Assembly: GCA_963788205.1 (NCBI GenBank)
Contig: CAWBGG010000009.1
Location: 620,001-684,000 of the forward strand
DNA from: CAVVMA01 sp963788205
GTDB taxonomy: Bacteria > Desulfobacterota > Binatia > Binatales > Binataceae
DNA: 64,000 bases
Direction: 5' to 3'
The notes under the pieces are model-generated. The model was not told the DNA's origin. It searched no databases and worked only from the letters and a program-made list of their open reading frames with translations. The position numbers and the translations under genes were made by a program. Shown here piece after piece: positions 16,485-24,218 of this stretch (its first letter is position 1; each line of letters starts with the position of its first letter).

Positions 16485-17747
16485 ATGAGCGTGGTGAATG
16501 CGAGCGGCGGCGGCAAGAGCGTCGATGTGCGCACGCGGGTCGATGGACCCGTCGAGATAGTTGACGCGCCCGGTTTTTTCGAGGAGGAACTGCCCGCGAC
16601 GCTCTCTGCCGCTGCGCCGATGCTGGCGCCGGCGATCGCCGCGCTCAAGCCGGCGCCGCTCGCAATCGAAATTGACGGCGCCGCATGGACGCTGGTTGCC
16701 GAAGCGGAGCGGATCACGGTGGCGGCCGGCGCGAATGGAGGCGCGGCGCGGCTCAGCCTCGATCCTCAGCAGCTTGCCGATCTCGTTTACGATCAGGTCG
16801 CGCCGATGGGCTGGTTCGCCAGCGGCAAACTCAAGCTGCATGGCAGCATCGACCATCTGCTGGACTGGTGGATGCTTCTGCGCGGAGCTTTGGACGGGGT
16901 GCAGCCGTACCTCCCTGGATCGATCACGTTCACGCGCCGCGACGGCGCGCCGCTGGATTTGTGCCGCAGCTTTCGCGTCGACGATTATGACGAGGAGTTG
17001 CGCGACTTTCTGATCGAAGCGGGATATCTGCGCGTCAAGGGCGTGTTCTCCGAGGCCGAGATGGCGGTTATCTCCGCCGACATGGACCGCGCCGCGCCCA
17101 GCTACTCGCGGGGCGACGGGCGTTCGTGGTGGGCTCGCACCGCCGACGGCGCCGATCATCTGGTGCGGATGCAGCGGTTCGACGAGCGCTCGCCGGCGGC
17201 CCAGGCGCTGCTGGCGGACGAACGGCTTACGAGGTTTTCGCGGCTGACCGGTGACGGCCACGCGCTGGGCAACAAGCTCGAGGGCAATCGGATCGAGGCA
17301 CTGGTCAAGCCGTTGGGCATCGTCCAGGGAATTTCCGACGTGCCGTGGCATAAGGACTGCGCGCTGGGCCGCCACAGCTACGATTGCTGCTCGATCACGG
17401 CCGGAATCTCGGTCACCGGCGCCGACCAACGATCGGGACAACTGAAAGTCGTGGCTGGATCGCATCGGGCGTTGATGTGGCCTGCGATGCTTCGGCCCGG
17501 GCTCGACCTGCCGGTGATCGATCTGCCGACTCGCACCGGTGATGTCACGGTGCATTTGAGTTGCACGCTTCACATGGCGCAGCCGCCCGTCGATCGCGAG
17601 CGGCGGGTGCTCTACACCGGCTTCGGGCTGCCGCCGCGCGACCTTGCGGCGACCAAGGCCGCCAAGCGCCGCCTGCTCGAAGTGCGCGAGGCCGCGCCGG
17701 TGACGGTCTCGCAACCGTCAGCCGCCGACGTACCCTCGCGCGCCTGA
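16485..17747 (+). CDS. SCP2-like domain fused to phytanoyl-CoA dioxygenase-like protein
   Basis: A 420-residue protein. The N-terminal part (about 40-140, containing SLDPQQLADLVYDQ, GKLKLHGSIDHLLDW) resembles an SCP2 sterol/lipid-carrier domain. The C-terminal part is a PhyH-type Fe(II)/2-oxoglutarate dioxygenase: the H-x-D metal motif is His289-Lys-Asp291 (PWHKDC), the distal metal histidine is probably His363 (TLHMAQ), and the arginine for 2-oxoglutarate is likely in the following RRVLYTGF. A lipid-like hydroxylation substrate held by the SCP2-like part is an inference. I prefer ATG 16485, preceded by GCGAGGTAA, over an upstream start at 16458. It converges on the esterase gene with 6 bases between stops. 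Confidence 0.8.
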   Translation: MSVVNASGGGKSVDVRTRVDGPVEIVDAPGFFEEELPATLSAAAPMLAPAIAALKPAPLAIEIDGAAWTLVAEAERITVAAGANGGAARLSLDPQQLADLVYDQVAPMGWFASGKLKLHGSIDHLLDWWMLLRGALDGVQPYLPGSITFTRRDGAPLDLCRSFRVDDYDEELRDFLIEAGYLRVKGVFSEAEMAVISADMDRAAPSYSRGDGRSWWARTADGADHLVRMQRFDERSPAAQALLADERLTRFSRLTGDGHALGNKLEGNRIEALVKPLGIVQGISDVPWHKDCALGRHSYDCCSITAGISVTGADQRSGQLKVVAGSHRALMWPAMLRPGLDLPVIDLPTRTGDVTVHLSCTLHMAQPPVDRERRVLYTGFGLPPRDLAATKAAKRRLLEVREAAPVTVSQPSAADVPSRA

Positions 17748-17753
17748 GTCTGA

Positions 17754-18641
17754 CTATCGGAGCGTGCGTTTCAGGAAGTCGAACATCAGCCGGTGGCCTT
17801 CGCCGCATCCGGGGAGAAAGTCCATCTGCATGAAGGCGTGCGGCATCGAGTCTATTGCATGCAACTCGTTGCGGATGTCCGCGCGCGTCAGCGCCTCGGC
17901 CATCTCGCGCGATTGCGCCATCAGCGGATCGGCCGTCCCGCAGATGATGAAGCTCGGCGGCAGCGCGCCGGGCTTGATTCCCTTGATCGGGCTCACGCGG
18001 GGATCGCTATAAGCTGCCGGATATTGGCTGCCCAGGTAGGCGCGCGCCATCATCTCAGCCGCTCCCACCGGATCGTTCGCGGCCAAGCCCGCGAAATCGT
18101 ACACGCCGTAGAGGAGCAGGGCAGCGCCCGGCTTCGGACCCGCGTATTGCTCGGTAGCCAGCGCGAGCAGTGATGCGGCCGTCAGGTTGGCGCCCGCCGA
18201 GTCACCCCCAACTGCGAGCCGGCTGGCGTCGCCGTTCCATCGCTTGGCGTTCTCACTCGCCCACTTGATCGCAAATACGCAGTCTTCCAGTCCGGCGGGA
18301 AAGGGATGCTCCGGCGCGAGCCGATAGTCCACATTGATCGTAAGGTAGCCGGCCGCCGCGAATTGTTTGGCGAGCTTGACATGGCTTTTGGAGCTGCCGG
18401 CAACCCATCCGCCGCCGTGCAAGTAGACCACAACCGGATGGGGCCCGGCGCCCTTTGGCACTGCCACGTCCGCGCGAAGCCCGGGCCGCAAGTCGAGGTC
18501 CTGATGAAACGCGCCGACTTCCGGCGGGTTTCCGTTGAGCAGCGGGGCGAACGAATCGAGCGCCGTGCGCAACTCGCCGATCGACTTGGGCGGCTTGAAG
18601 TTGGTGAGCATCTCTAGAATGCGATCTTGTTCCGAAGCCAT
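17754..18641 (-). CDS. Alpha/beta-hydrolase, hormone-sensitive-lipase family
   Basis: A 295-residue cytoplasmic esterase-type hydrolase. The oxyanion-hole motif HGGG (75-78) and nucleophile elbow GDSAG (Ser148) define the HSL/family IV group. The acid is probably the Asp of GTADPL and the base the His of SMPHAFMQ near the C-terminus. YRLAPEHPFPAGLED is also characteristic. No signal peptide. Family members hydrolyse short- to medium-chain esters; the natural substrate is unknown. It lies 58 bases downstream of grxD on the same strand and could be read from that operon. Confidence 0.88.
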   Translation of the reverse strand: MASEQDRILEMLTNFKPPKSIGELRTALDSFAPLLNGNPPEVGAFHQDLDLRPGLRADVAVPKGAGPHPVVVYLHGGGWVAGSSKSHVKLAKQFAAAGYLTINVDYRLAPEHPFPAGLEDCVFAIKWASENAKRWNGDASRLAVGGDSAGANLTAASLLALATEQYAGPKPGAALLLYGVYDFAGLAANDPVGAAEMMARAYLGSQYPAAYSDPRVSPIKGIKPGALPPSFIICGTADPLMAQSREMAEALTRADIRNELHAIDSMPHAFMQMDFLPGCGEGHRLMFDFLKRTLR

Positions 18642-18699
18642 GGGAACCTCCCGGGACGCGGCCGAACGCCAGCCTTCTCGAGTGATATTGCCTGAGTTG

Positions 18700-19032
18700 C
18701 TATTGATGGGCGCTCTGGCCGGTGGCGCTTTTCACCATCTCTTGCAGCTCGCCGCTCTCGTAGAGCTCGCGCACGATGTCGCATCCGCCGACGAACTTGC
18801 CGTTGATGTAGACTTGGGGAATCGTCGGCCAGTTGCTGTAGCGCTTGATCGCCTCGCGCAACTCCTGGTCGGCCAGCACGTCGACGGTTTCGAACGGCGC
18901 CTCCAGCGCTTCGAACATCTGCACGGTTGCCGCCGAGAATCCGCATTGCGGAAAGTTGCGATTGCCTTTCATGAACAGGACGATTTTGTTGTCCTTGATC
19001 GCCGACTGGATTCGCTCGATTACGTCCGCCAC
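18700..19032 (-). CDS. grxD: Monothiol glutaredoxin, Grx4 family
   Basis: A 110-residue monothiol glutaredoxin with active-site Cys30 in FPQCGFSA, the CGFS signature of Grx4/Grx5 proteins that carry a glutathione-ligated [2Fe-2S] cluster and deliver it with BolA partners. WPTIPQVYINGKFVGGCD holds the cis-Pro and glutathione-binding GG-x-D elements. The gene follows a bolA-like gene by 5 bases, and Grx4-BolA is an established complex, so this operon very probably encodes both partners of an iron-sulfur trafficking pair. Confidence 0.93.
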   Translation of the reverse strand: MADVIERIQSAIKDNKIVLFMKGNRNFPQCGFSAATVQMFEALEAPFETVDVLADQELREAIKRYSNWPTIPQVYINGKFVGGCDIVRELYESGELQEMVKSATGQSAHQ

Positions 19033-19037
19033 TGGAT

Positions 19038-19283
19038 TTACCTCCGATTTTGATTCTGCGCAGGGGTCAGCGTTTTGAGCGTCAGGGCATGCACCCGGGC
19101 CCGCATCGCGTCGCCGAGCGCTCCGTAGACCGCCTGATGGCGCTCGATAAGGCTCAAGCCCTCGAAGCGGTCACTCACCACCAGCGCCTCGAAATGGTCG
19201 CCGCCGCCGGTCGTGTCGCGGACTTCGACCGTCGCGCCGGGCAAGCCCTGCTCGATCATGGCCCTCAGATCCTGCGCGTCCAT
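19038..19283 (-). CDS. BolA/IbaG family protein
   Basis: An 81-residue BolA-fold protein: short N-terminal helix (LRAMIEQGLPGATVEV), GGGDHFEALVVSDRFEGLSLIERHQAVYGAL-type helix-turn region with the conserved His of ERHQ, and the ending VHALTLKTLTP. The conserved histidines are the expected cluster ligands when paired with Grx4. Transcribed directly ahead of grxD. Length and the ERHQAVY signature place it closer to the short BolA/IbaG type. It is not tied to sulfur or morphology phenotypes by sequence alone. Confidence 0.9.
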   Translation of the reverse strand: MDAQDLRAMIEQGLPGATVEVRDTTGGGDHFEALVVSDRFEGLSLIERHQAVYGALGDAMRARVHALTLKTLTPAQNQNRR

Positions 19284-19329
19284 CTGTGCGTATCTTACCG
19301 ATCCGGCAAGGCGAATCCACCGCCGCGCT

Positions 19330-19887
19330 TCACTGGGCGATCAGCGCCTTGGCGCTCTCGGTCAACTGGCCACTGTGACCCGCGCCCTGCACGCGCGATA
19401 GCACTCGGCCGTCACGGCCGACGAAATAGGTAATCGGGATGTAGTCGAGGTCGAGCTGGTCGACCAACGCCTGATCGGCGAGCAGAATCGGGTAGGGGAT
19501 TTTCATCTCCTTCACGAAGGGAGAGATCGCCTTGACGCCGTCGCCCATCACGGTGTCGCACGCCACTCCAACAACCTTCAGGCCGCGCGACTGATAGCGC
19601 CGGTAAATCGCCTTCAGCTCGGGGATCTGCTTGCGGCAGGGCGCGCACCAGGTGGCCCAGAAGTCGACGATCACCGGATGGCCCCGCAGGTCGCTGAGTC
19701 TCATGATCCGGCCGTCCATATCCTTGAGCGCAAAGTCGATCGCCTGCGGCTGGGTCGAAGCGAACACTGCCGCGTCGTCGGCGCCGGCTTCGGTCGCGAT
19801 CGCGCTGTTACCACATATGATCGCGGCCGCAGCGACGAGCATCGCGAGCGCGATACGTCCGCGCAACGCGCTCGCCAGGAAGGGCAT
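19330..19887 (-). CDS. TlpA/ResA-like thioredoxin-fold protein, membrane-anchored or secreted
   Basis: A 185-residue extracytoplasmic redoxin. The N-terminal 30 residues (RGRIALAMLVAAAAIICGNSAIA) form a signal peptide or anchor; the AhpC/TSA-TlpA domain then shows the redox pair Cys81-Ala-Pro-Cys84 in FWATWCAPCRKQ and the cis-Pro region DYIPITYFVGRDG. Such proteins reduce disulfides in cytochrome c maturation or other periplasmic clients. I chose ATG 19887 because the hydrophobic leader begins there; sequence further upstream overlaps the thiolase. It lies 17 bases behind the thiolase stop on the same strand. Client unknown. Confidence 0.87.
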   Translation of the reverse strand: MPFLASALRGRIALAMLVAAAAIICGNSAIATEAGADDAAVFASTQPQAIDFALKDMDGRIMRLSDLRGHPVIVDFWATWCAPCRKQIPELKAIYRRYQSRGLKVVGVACDTVMGDGVKAISPFVKEMKIPYPILLADQALVDQLDLDYIPITYFVGRDGRVLSRVQGAGHSGQLTESAKALIAQ

Positions 19888-19904
19888 CGTGGAACTCAAG
19901 GCGG

Positions 19905-21044
19905 CTATACCTGCTCGACGATGGTGGCGATTCCCTGGCCCATCCCGATGCACATCGTGGCGATACCGAGCGCGGCGCCGCGCCGGCGCATCTCGTGCGT
20001 GAGGGTGGTGACCAGCCGCGCGCCAGAGCATCCCAGCGGATGGCCCAGTGCGACCGCGCCGCCGTTCACATTGAGTATCTCTTCGTTGATCTTGAGCTCG
20101 GTGTTACAGGCCAGGACCTGCGCCGCGAAGGCTTCGTTGATCTCGAAAAGCTTGATATCGCCAATCTTGAGCCCCGCGCGTTGCAGCGCCTTCTGCGTGG
20201 AGGGCACCGGACCCCATCCCATGATTTCCGGCCGCACGCCGGCCACCGCCATCGCGCGGATTTTCGCCATCGGACGCAGCCCCAGCGACTTCGCGCGTTC
20301 GGCGCTCATCAACAATACGGCTGCCGCACCGTCGCTGATCTGCGAAGAGTTGCCGGCCGTGACCTGTCCGTCGGGCTTGAACGAGGGTTTAAGCCCGGCG
20401 AGCTTTTCCATCGAGGTTTCGGCGCGCGGTCCCTGATCCACGTCGACGCTCGCGCCGTCGGGAAGCTTCACCGGCACGATCTCTTCCTTGAAGCGGTCGC
20501 GCGCGGCGATCGCGCGCTGATTCGAGCGCAGTGCGAAAGCGTCGGATTGCTCGCGGGTGATCTTGTACATCGCGGCCAGGCGTTCAGCCGTCAGCCCCAT
20601 GAAAAACATGTCCTGCGGGAACATGTCGAGCAGCTTGCGATTGGGGTCGATTCCCGAGCCCATCGGAACATGCGTCATGTGCTCGACGCCGCCCGCGAGC
20701 ATCACTTCGCCCGCGCCGGCCATTATTTCCATCGCGGCGAAGTTCACCGCTTGCAGGCTCGATCCGCATTGGCGGTCAACGGTGGTGCCCGCAACCTCGA
20801 CCGGCAGTCCCGACAGCAGCGCGATCATCCGGCCGATATTGAGTCCCTGCTCGCCCGATTGATTGGCGCATCCCCACACCGAGTCTTCGATCTCGGCGGG
20901 GTTGAGCTTGGGATTCCGCTCCAGCAGCCGCTTGACGCAGTAGACCGCCATATCGTCGCCGCGGATGTCCTTGTAGTAGCCCTTGTCTCTGCTGCCGCGG
21001 CCGATCGCGGTTCTGGTTGAGTCGATGATTACGACTTCTCGCAC
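19905..21044 (-). CDS. Thiolase (acetyl-CoA C-acyltransferase)
   Basis: A 379-residue type II thiolase that cleaves 3-ketoacyl-CoA in beta-oxidation or condenses acetyl-CoA in the reverse direction. Catalytic residues are in place: Cys93 (DRQCGSS), His335 (ALGHPLGCSGAR) and Cys365 (MCIGMGQG), plus NEAFAAQ. I chose GTG 21044, giving MREVVIIDSTRTAIGR, because GGAGGA sits 7 bases before it; an in-frame TTG lies 13 codons upstream. The 62-base gap behind the third CoA-transferase stop and the shared strand suggest co-expression in acyl-CoA metabolism. Confidence 0.9.
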   Translation of the reverse strand: MREVVIIDSTRTAIGRGSRDKGYYKDIRGDDMAVYCVKRLLERNPKLNPAEIEDSVWGCANQSGEQGLNIGRMIALLSGLPVEVAGTTVDRQCGSSLQAVNFAAMEIMAGAGEVMLAGGVEHMTHVPMGSGIDPNRKLLDMFPQDMFFMGLTAERLAAMYKITREQSDAFALRSNQRAIAARDRFKEEIVPVKLPDGASVDVDQGPRAETSMEKLAGLKPSFKPDGQVTAGNSSQISDGAAAVLLMSAERAKSLGLRPMAKIRAMAVAGVRPEIMGWGPVPSTQKALQRAGLKIGDIKLFEINEAFAAQVLACNTELKINEEILNVNGGAVALGHPLGCSGARLVTTLTHEMRRRGAALGIATMCIGMGQGIATIVEQV

Positions 21045-21106
21045 GATTTGGTCCTCCAGCGGAGCCGACGATCGCGCCGGCAAAATGAACGCTTAAGTTA
21101 CACTTA

Positions 21107-22306
21107 CTATATGATACGCCGGCTGCGAAGATCGGCCAGATGCTCAGAATCATAGCCCAGCAGCGATTGTAGCACGCCGTCTGTGTGCTCACCGAGACAG
21201 GGTGCCCGCGTGTCGGGTTCGGCGGCCGAGCCGGCGCTCTTGAGCGGCGATCCCGGAACGATCAGATCGGGATACGAGGGATGGCCGGCGCGCAGGATCA
21301 TGTGACGCTCGGCCAGATGCGGGTTCTGCGTGACCTCCTCTACGTTCGCGATCGGAGCACACGGCACCCCGGCTGCGGTGAGACGTTCGAGCCACCAGGC
21401 GCGCGGGCGGGTCGAAAAATGGCGGTTCAGAAGCGCTTCGAGCTCCGGCTGATGCGCGGTCCGTTCGGGATTGGTCGAAAAGCGCGCGTCGCTCTTGAGC
21501 TCGATGAGCCCGATCGCGTCGCAAAAGCCCGCCCAGATCTTCTCGTTGCCGGCGCCGGCGACAAAGTAATCATCGGCGGCCTTGAATTGCTGAAAGGGCG
21601 TGATCGACGGATGGCGTGAGCCGATCGGCCGCGGCACCTGGCCCGAGACCGAAAAGCGCGCCAGCGCGTCCTCGAGCATCGCCACCTGGCAATCGAGCAT
21701 CGCGATATCGACGTGCTGTCCCGCGCCGGTGCGATCGCGCACGCGCAACGCGGCCAGAATCGCGATCGCGCCGTAAAGCGCGGCGGCCAGATCGCCGATC
21801 GAAACACCGCATCGCACCGGGTCGCCTCCCGGATGGCCCGTGATGCTCATCGTGCCGCCCAGGGCCTGCGCGACGATATCGTAGGCGGGCGCCGACGCCA
21901 TCGGGCCGCTCTGGCCAAAGCCCGAGATCGAGCACAGGATGATCTTTGGATTGACCTTGACTAGCGCCTGATAGCCGAGCCCGAACCGGTCGATCGTGCC
22001 CGGCGAGAAATTCTCGACCACTACGTCGGCGCGCTTGGCCAGTTCCAGGAAGATCGCGCGGCCTTCGCCGGCGCGCAGATCGATCGTGACGCTGCGCTTG
22101 CCGCGGTTGACGCTGTAGAAGTAGCCCGAGTCTTTCGACCCGGGCAGCATCGGGGCGAAGTGCCGCGAGTCGTCGCCGTGGCCGGGCAGCTCGATCTTGA
22201 TCACCTCCGCGCCGAGATCGGCGAGGTTCATCGTGCAGAACGGCCCCGCCAGCACGCGCGTCAGGTCGAGCACCCGGATACCTTCGAGCGGTCGCTGCGC
22301 GATCAT
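21107..22306 (-). CDS. Family III CoA-transferase (CaiB/BaiF), third copy
   Basis: A complete 399-residue family III CoA-transferase starting MIAQRPLEGIRVLDLTRV. LGAEVIKIELPG (31-42), ENFSPGTIDRFGLGY (99-112), candidate catalytic Asp172 (VSIGDLAAALYG) and RTGAGQHVDIAMLD are all present, as is the late GVPCAPI segment. Unlike the pair at 0.2-2.7 kb it has no frame break and closely resembles formyl-CoA/succinyl-CoA transferase-type proteins. It sits upstream of a thiolase, so a role in acyl-CoA activation for degradation is reasonable; the acid is unknown. Confidence 0.92.
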   Translation of the reverse strand: MIAQRPLEGIRVLDLTRVLAGPFCTMNLADLGAEVIKIELPGHGDDSRHFAPMLPGSKDSGYFYSVNRGKRSVTIDLRAGEGRAIFLELAKRADVVVENFSPGTIDRFGLGYQALVKVNPKIILCSISGFGQSGPMASAPAYDIVAQALGGTMSITGHPGGDPVRCGVSIGDLAAALYGAIAILAALRVRDRTGAGQHVDIAMLDCQVAMLEDALARFSVSGQVPRPIGSRHPSITPFQQFKAADDYFVAGAGNEKIWAGFCDAIGLIELKSDARFSTNPERTAHQPELEALLNRHFSTRPRAWWLERLTAAGVPCAPIANVEEVTQNPHLAERHMILRAGHPSYPDLIVPGSPLKSAGSAAEPDTRAPCLGEHTDGVLQSLLGYDSEHLADLRSRRII

Positions 22307-22319
22307 TCCGCCAGCATCC

Positions 22320-23510
22320 TCAGCGCGTGCGGGCGCGGGCTTGCTGCTCGCGCATCGCTTCGGCGGGCGTCATGATCAGCCGCGGCTCCTCCTTGGCGCG
22401 CTCTTCCTGCTCGGCCAGCGTAGCGCCGAGTACGATCTGGACGAAGCCGCGGAAAAACGGGATGCGCTTCAAGTCCGCTCCGTCGCGAATCGCGGCGGCG
22501 GCTGCGGCGGCCGATCGCGCGCTCTCGGCCTGGCCGGTGTGCGACCAATAGTAGGCCATATCTTCCAGCCGGCGCCGAATACGGTAGCCGCGTTCGCCGC
22601 CGAACAGGCCGGCCGATGTCAATGCCCGGTCGAGCACCGCGTCAACCCGATCGCGTTGCTGCAGCGGATTGAGCACCAGCGTGCTGCGTTGCAGATCGTT
22701 GATCTCGTCGACGTAGGGCTTGATCTCGTCGGCGGGAAAGTTCCATTCGCGAATCGCCAGCGCTTCGAGCACCTCGGTGGAGGGCTCGGCGGGCTCGGAG
22801 AGTACCTCCCGGTAAACCGGATGCGTGAAGTCGCGTGTGCGCGGCGGCTCGGCGGTTAGCTCGGCGCGCCGGGCGAGAAAGTCCCTGACCTCTCGCCGGC
22901 CGGACACCGGGGTGTGCAGATAAGCCTCGCAGATGATGAGGTCGGCGAGGCGCCAGTCGGACTCGATCATCCGAAAGTCGAATTGGCGTTCGGTCTCCGC
23001 GCGCTTCTCACGCAGCTCGCGCCGCGATCGCTCGGTGACTCCCGCGCCCAGCAGACCCTCGCTCTCTGAAGTGACCGCGGCCAGATGCGTAACGCCGCCC
23101 TGGATACGCGGCTTCATGATCCAGACCAGCCGCGCACCCGTGGAATCGAACGGAGTGAGCAGGGCGGTCAGGGCGGTAAGTCCCGCCGGTTCCGAAACCG
23201 CGGGCTTCGATTCCGCTTGCGGCTCGGGCCCGCGCGCCGGCTCGATACCTAAGCGGCGCAGCCTAAAGAGCGCGCGGCGAATCTCGCGCCGCACGGATCC
23301 GCTCGCCCGCAGCTCCATCGCGGCGAGCAGATCGGCCGCGCCGGCGACCTTGATGTCGCCCAACGCCCGCGCGATCGCGGCTGCGTTGGCGCCTGGCCGA
23401 TCGCTCAGCGCGCGCAGAGTCTCGAGTGCCTGCTCCGGCGCCGCGGCCGGATCGAAGCCCAGCGCGCGGAGTTCGGGGTCGCCGGGGTCGGCATGAATGT
23501 GGTTGGCCAT
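22320..23510 (-). CDS. Conserved-looking protein of unknown function
   Basis: A 396-residue soluble protein I do not recognise. The first 90 residues are helical and Ala/Arg-rich (DLLAAMELRASGSVRREIRRALFRLRRLG), reminiscent of HEAT-like or coiled segments. A central beta-rich part reads GARLVWIMKPRIQGG then HLAAVTSESEGLLGAG. The C-terminal half is charged and helical, ending in EQEERAKEEPRLIMTPAEAM. No signal peptide, membrane segment or nucleotide-binding motif is visible. It begins the minus-strand group containing the CoA-transferase (13 bases downstream) and is divergent from the CYTH gene, with 29 bases between starts. Confidence 0.72.
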   Translation of the reverse strand: MANHIHADPGDPELRALGFDPAAAPEQALETLRALSDRPGANAAAIARALGDIKVAGAADLLAAMELRASGSVRREIRRALFRLRRLGIEPARGPEPQAESKPAVSEPAGLTALTALLTPFDSTGARLVWIMKPRIQGGVTHLAAVTSESEGLLGAGVTERSRRELREKRAETERQFDFRMIESDWRLADLIICEAYLHTPVSGRREVRDFLARRAELTAEPPRTRDFTHPVYREVLSEPAEPSTEVLEALAIREWNFPADEIKPYVDEINDLQRSTLVLNPLQQRDRVDAVLDRALTSAGLFGGERGYRIRRRLEDMAYYWSHTGQAESARSAAAAAAAIRDGADLKRIPFFRGFVQIVLGATLAEQEERAKEEPRLIMTPAEAMREQQARARTR

Positions 23511-23539
23511 CGGCGTTCCGGTCCACGTATCATATCGCG

Positions 23540-24046
23540 ATGCGCAACGTCGAGGCGAAGTTCCGGCTCACCAGCCATCAACGCGTTCTGGACCGCGCGC
23601 TTGCCCAAGGCTTCACGCGGCGGGCCGAGCTGTCACAGCGCGACACGTTCTTCGTGACCACACAGGGCAAGCTCAAGCTACGCGAGGAAGCCGGCGCCGC
23701 GCACCTGATTTTCTACCGACGGCACGACGCAGAAGCGCTGCAACTCAGCGACTATGAAATCGTACCGGTTGCCGAGCCCGATAGAATGCGATCGATCATG
23801 GCCGAGGCGTTCGGCGTACTCGCCGAGGTCCGCAAGCGCCGCGTGCTGCTGATGCGCGGCAACGTCAGGCTGCATCTCGATAGCGTAGAGGAACTCGGCG
23901 ACTTCGGCGAGATCGAAGCCGTACTCGTCGAGGGTGAGAGCGAGCAGGTCAACCGCGATCGCGTCGCGCGATTGCTCGAGGAATTGGGCATTGTCGACGC
24001 GGACCTGATCGGCGTTTCGTACTTCGAGCTGATGACGGCCTCCTAG
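23540..24046 (+). CDS. CYTH-domain protein (class IV adenylate cyclase/triphosphatase-like)
   Basis: A 168-residue CYTH-fold protein. The N-terminal metal/phosphate motif is NVEAKFRL (Glu5, Lys7), shortened from the ExExK consensus. Further features are REEAGAAHLIFYRR (substrate-contact basic residues), DYEIVPV and the ELGDFGEIEAVLVEGE segment with a run of metal-binding acidic residues. Known members are CyaB-type cyclases and thiamine- or tripolyphosphatases; which activity applies cannot be told. ATG 23540 gives the canonical start directly at the motif. Its stop is followed by an inverted repeat separating it from a convergent gene. Confidence 0.85.
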   Translation: MRNVEAKFRLTSHQRVLDRALAQGFTRRAELSQRDTFFVTTQGKLKLREEAGAAHLIFYRRHDAEALQLSDYEIVPVAEPDRMRSIMAEAFGVLAEVRKRRVLLMRGNVRLHLDSVEELGDFGEIEAVLVEGESEQVNRDRVARLLEELGIVDADLIGVSYFELMTAS

Positions 24047-24093
24047 TGTCTTGAGCACTGGCCGGCGACCTTTGGCGTAGCGCAGAAAAGAGC

Positions 24094-24204
24094 ATCGCTC
24101 CGCGTAGATTCCTCGCTTTGCTCGGAATGACAGGTAGGGAGCGAGGATTTTTATGCTGTCATTCCGAACGGAGTCCGCGGAGAGAGGAATCTACGCGGAG
24201 CGAT
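24094..24204. repeat. Imperfect inverted repeat (GAATGACAG type) between convergent genes
   Basis: Two long complementary arms, 24094-24133 and 24156-24204, flank a 22-base spacer. The left arm reads inward as GTAGATTCCTCGC then CGGAATGACAG, and the right arm carries CTGTCATTCCG then GAGGAATCTACGCGG. The outer 20 or so bases pair almost perfectly; the inner part of the right arm has an extra internal segment. Similar GAATGACA/GAGGAATCT repeats are, from memory, common dispersed intergenic elements in several phyla. Here it could end both converging transcripts. Confidence 0.72.
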
Positions 24205-24218
24205 TTGTCTGTCGATCG

